A stretch of DNA of 64,000 nt from the NCBI GenBank assembly GCA_020466095.1, contig CM035807.1:77367595-77431594 (forward strand). Reading direction: 5' to 3'. This document shows positions 60,245 to 64,000 of the stretch, in pieces (the first letter of the stretch is position 1; each line of letters begins with the position of its first letter). The notes below the pieces were generated by a model. The model saw only the letters and a list, made by a program, of their open reading frames with translations, did not search any database and was not told the origin of the DNA. The DNA comes from Chlorops oryzae (Eukaryota; Arthropoda; Insecta; Diptera; Chloropidae). Position numbers and translations under genes: made by a program.

Positions 60245-60387
60245 GAGTGACATGTCTAAATCGAATCTCCTAGTGACGCTGATCATTTCTATATACATTT
60301 TGTATGGTCTATCTCGACTGATTCTGGGTGTTACACACAACCACACAAACGCAATATACCCTCGACACAGAGTGTGTCGGGTATAAA
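60245..60387 (+). mobile_element. DINE-like 3' end fragment
   Basis: Starts within GACATGTCTAAATCGAATC and runs to the GTGTGTCGGGTATAAAT hairpin, almost the same as the last 140 bases of copy 4. Confidence 0.75.
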
Positions 60388-60394
60388 TATCAAA

Positions 60395-60960
60395 AAAATT
60401 CATTCGAGACGAAAAACAAGTGGATTTTTCAATTCAAAGTTATGTTTTGTTGTGTATAACATCCGAATTGAGTTGTTTCAGAAAAGCCTTTATATCGTGA
60501 AAGAGGTTTGTGCTACAGTTGTGAGATTTGATATTTTCTGCACACAATTGATTGGCCTGCCATTTCAGATATCGATATAGAAAAAGAGGCTGTTAATGGT
60601 TGTGTTATTTTCATTTAAACTCAAAAAATAATGAAAATTTTATATAAATTTTTAAATTTTTTGACTTTGAGCATCATTTTACACGATTCATTTAAAGATT
60701 TTATAATAATTTTTGATATAATATTGAAGAATGATGTTTAAAAAATACAAAAGTTTTTAAAATTTTAAAAAAGGTTAAGCCACATTGGAAAAAAATGAGT
60801 TTAAATGAAACAATGGTGCTAAAAAATTCAAACGCGATTTTCTCGAAATCCTTACGTGATGGAATTTTTTTGATATTTTTCATTTATTCAGCAGTCCAAA
60901 ATCTACTAGAGCCACTATTCAAACTCAAAAGGAGGATTTCATTGCCGACCAGTGTTATTA
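60395..60960 (+). mobile_element. Transib-like internal fragment
   Basis: Matches 18070-18620 over about 550 bases (for example ACAAGTGGATTTTTCA, GAGTTGTTTCAGAAAAGCC, GCATCATTTTACACGATTCA). It has no CACAGTG end. Confidence 0.55.
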
Positions 60961-61574
60961 ATTGAAAGTTTTTTTTTTGTTACTGAGGTGTTATTTTGTG
61001 CTTGTCAAATGAATAAAGACTGATTTTGTTTCCTTACTGTAAAATGTTTTGCATTCGGCTTCGGCCTTCGGTCTTCGGCCGAAGTCTTCAACTCTGCCGA
61101 TTGTTCGGCTTCGGCTTCGGCTAAAAATCCACCTTCGGTCGGACACTACTTAACACATTTCATTGATATTTGGTGTACCGGTAAACTACGAAAAGCGACA
61201 TATCCTGCAAAAAAAATGGACGCCGTCCTTCTCGAGCCACGCCCACAAATAAGGGCTTATCGTAACTTGTGAAGTAAAAGGCGTAGAAGCTTCAAATTCG
61301 CAACATAGGTTGACCAAGGCGAATAAAAGGTGTAGGAAAAAAATGTATTTGGCCCGCCCACTGTCACGCCCAAAAATTGAGATTTTTCGTAACTTACAGA
61401 GCATAAGGCGTAGAACGAGCACGTTCCGTCCACTGTCAAGCCCGCAAACATTGATCTTGTGCACCTTTCGTACGGAATGGCAAAACATAGTGCGCCAATA
61501 ATGTCGGGACGCTGGTATTTCAAAGTCGGGCTTAACCGACTTTAAGTTTTCTTACTTGTTTCTTATTCTATTCT

Positions 61575-61700
61575 TACAGCTCAGTTGGAATGATCACCTC
61601 TAATGGCAGAATGGTTTATGCGCTGGCGTGGACTGAAAGCCAAATAATATATATCGAGGCATAACCGCCAAATTGAGATACAATCTTCAACCCAAAAATT
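61575..61700 (+). mobile_element. Jockey-type LINE 3' fragment
   Basis: The segment AATGGCAGAATGGTTTATGC followed by GGCGTGGACTGAAAGCCAAATAATAT resembles the 3' end of the LINE at 12025-12075. Confidence 0.5.
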
Positions 61701-64000
61701 GGCAAGATACTTGCAACAGATCCATAAAAAAAATATAACCCTTTTTCTTTGTTTTCCCATTATTCGTGGTATTACAACGGGCCCTTGTGAGGCCCAAGCG
61801 TGTCACCCTTAATGGTGGCAGCCACACTTACCTAACATAACCTATATCTGTGGCAATATGGAGGCTACTCTTCCATATAAGTCGAAAAATATTGTTTTGA
61901 GATACAGTCGAACCTGGATATGGCGAATAAATTTTTGCACGTCCTGTTCGTTGTATCCAGATTGTTCGTATCAGCGAGATTGAATGTTTTGTTCATTATT
62001 TACAGGCCCGTAGAGAGAAATTTATGGCCCGGTAAGTTTTGCGGGGTCCCCTCACAAATATGTGCGACAAAAAAAAAAAAATTCCCATACCAATTGTGGG
62101 CCCCTTCAGAAAGCCCGAAAGCCGAAGCCCGAAATTATCGAAAACATGGGATTTAAAATCGAAATTTATCGTTTTTTATGTGATGAAATTCTAAAAAAAA
62201 GCAATATGTAGCTTACAATGGCCGGCCAATAATTTCTGTAAAAATTAGACAAATTTTGTTGTAAAATTCTGCGAACTTTAACTGGAAAAATGGGGTTTGT
62301 TTTTGCTGAGCTTAATTAAATTGAATAAAAAAAGTTCAAATTCGTTTTTAAATCCCATGTTTCCGATAGTTAAACCGCAAATAAGGTATAGCATATGTGC
62401 TACGGTTTTAAAGGAAATCGACTACAGATTCGGGAAATTTTAACCAACTATTCAATTTTTGTTAAAAGCCCATACAATTTGCTTTCAAACCCCATTACAT
62501 TTTATTTTCTACAATAAGCCGTTATCGTGGTAGAATTTCTTTTCTCAACTTCCTGCTTAAAAACTTTAGCGCCATATAACTCCTCAGGGGTGTATTTGCG
62601 GCCCCCCTTCCCTTATGATTTTTTTTTTCATCTTGAGATACTCTATCACCCTGTTTTGGACGTACTAGCTCTCGTGAATCACCCTGTATATGACAGCGCC
62701 GGGCTGTGAGTACATTTAAAAGCTGATAACGTTGTTATTTTTAAATTCTTGTAGACAGCTGTTTGTCGAACATCGAACTCAATTTTTAAATGCTATTTAA
62801 ATGCACTGCCATTTTTATTTAAAAAGTTTGTATTCGTATTGTCAAAACGTTGAGGACATAACAAAAATCTGTGCATACTTAAAAGCTAAAACACTCAATC
62901 CGTCAATGCGTCTCCTCAGTCAGCAATTCAAAATAGGAGTTTGAAAGGATTTCTATCGCAACTACTTGTTGGATTTCTTTCCGAATGTTCTTCGGGGACT
63001 CAGCTGGCGGTCCGGATCACCCAAAGGATTTGATATTGATTAATTTAGCACTTCAAAAGGCCGAAACAGCACCACGTAAGAATAGTTCAATTGTAGAATA
63101 ATCTAAAATTTTAAAAATATTTGAAAAAAATAAATTTTGCAAACCATAATAAATAAAATATGGAACTGAACGCCTTCATGGAAAGGAATCATGCTGCAAA
63201 TCTCAAGCCTCTTTATATAAAACTTTATTCTTCACCTAGTTTTCTAAAATATGTGGAAACGCATTGAAAAGATTTACAAAAGTTTACAACTCACTGCAAA
63301 TTCACAACTAAAGGATGAAAAAAACAAAATAATACACGATAAAATGCAAGCTCGGCTACTCTACCGCAAACTCAGAATGATCGTCAACCTGAACAGCCCC
63401 AAATGCAAAGGCCTCCAAAAAACGCTCAAATTAATATCCCAAGGAAAGATTTTTGTGTGCAAGAAATGTTTTTATGTACCCACTTTTCTCACAAGGATAC
63501 CCACCACCTATAAAGAAAGAAGCTTGAAAGCAAATATTCTGGAGTCTTACGAGAAAAAGTGAAAGTCAAGATTGCGTCGCGTTGTCTCTGCACGCACACG
63601 TATTCAAAAATTATAATGTAAGAGGACCCGTCTACCCGTCGACTCGATTCCGCAAAAGGAAGATGCAAGCAGTCAATGCATAAACGCCCATTGCCGTCGC
63701 TTCCTTGACTTTGGAGCATGCCCCTGAGTTTACACACAGAATTTTTGAAATTGAAACGAACCGACTTGACGGTGTGCGGCAGCGTCAGCGACGAAAGTTT
63801 TCCGCCGCCGACTGCATTCTTGCGCACGGAGTAGCAAAGAAAATATCCTTCCACACGGTGCTTTGCCAAGGACATTTGAGCTATTAAAAAGTAAATCGAA
63901 AGCTCTTCCATACCATGCGCTGTCCTTCTTCTTATCAGCTGGCCTCAGTGTGCGTTAAGAAGAGGCAAGAAAATGAGAGTATTTGTGACGCTCAGAAGCA
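61701..64000. other. Right end of the window, no supported gene
   Basis: Contains CAGTCGAACCTGGATATGG at 61909 (possible pogo-type end), a piece repeated at 45250-45375 (62520-62605) and a 103-codon open frame at 63251-63562 without a recognisable domain. The sequence from 63560 on is less AT-rich. Confidence 0.4.

Larger units (their letters stand above)
58213..61148. mobile_element. hAT element (2936 bp) with nested insertions
   Basis: Ends TAGTGTCCGACCGAAGGT and ACCTTCGGTCGGACACTA are exact 18-base inverse copies with the exact 8-base duplication CTTAACAC. Arrays of CTTCGG/CCGAAG hexamers lie just inside both ends (58230-58310 and 61050-61140). A frame for the hAT dimerisation domain remains at 58382-58642. 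It holds a full DINE-like copy (58709-59586), a DINE 3' end (60245-60387) and a Transib-like fragment (60395-60960). Confidence 0.88.
57823..61560 (-). mobile_element. Second DINE-like family, copy 2, split by a hAT insertion
   Basis: The left part (57823-58212) begins with the TATACCCAGCG and GCAGGGTATA hairpin and carries the CCGTCTGTC microsatellite (57970-58030). The right part (61149-61560) ends TTTCTTACTTGTT as at 39346-40002. CTTAACAC is duplicated at the break (58205-58212 and 61149-61156). Confidence 0.78.

Noticed and set aside
63251..63562. 103-codon Lys-rich open frame near the right edge
   Set aside because: Lys-rich composition is expected from AT-rich DNA; no motif recognised.

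Overview
The window reads as nuclear DNA of a higher (schizophoran) fly. It is AT-rich, has short GT-AG introns of about 52-92 bases, and is packed with fly-type repeats: DINE/Helentron-like elements, a jockey-type LINE, hAT, Transib, Harbinger and pogo-type MITEs, and a tRNA-derived SINE. The gene content, the Gr28 gustatory receptor locus, together with the size and repeat load, would fit a tephritid fruit fly. The species is an inference.

Genes. All receptor genes lie on the + strand. (1) 19584-21095 is a self-contained four-exon Gr28b-like receptor. (2) Four alternative first exons at 23860-24546 (A), about 34951-35682 (B), 37890-38525 (C) and 40428-41084 (D) each end in a phase-0 donor. 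Each can splice to one shared 3' block at 41177-42021 (three exons), the known architecture of Drosophila Gr28b. (3) 50593-52075 is the Gr28a orthologue. Two lesions stand out: exon B has no intact in-frame start, and Gr28a has one extra base in its second exon. On the - strand, in the A-to-B interval, lies a five-exon Chk2/loki-like kinase domain (28015-29101) that has lost the catalytic HRD aspartate.

Repeats fill most of the rest. The left third (1-19 kb) has no recognised host gene; it holds a DINE-like element, a LINE remnant, MITEs and a 2.5-kb Transib-like element. Two nested insertions are well resolved by target-site duplications. In one (31.2-33.4 kb), a DINE-like repeat was broken by a hAT element, which was itself hit by a Harbinger-type MITE and a SINE. 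In the other (57.8-61.6 kb), a second DINE-like family was broken by a 2.9-kb hAT element carrying further DINE and Transib pieces. A 1.35-kb purine-only (AGAGAGAT)n tract sits between exons B and C of Gr28b.

Together the genes form one chemosensory locus that produces several receptor N-termini from separate promoters joined to a common C-terminus. It has been stretched by transposons to more than 18 kb between exon A and the shared exons. All identifications are from reading translations and motifs by eye; no database search was run.
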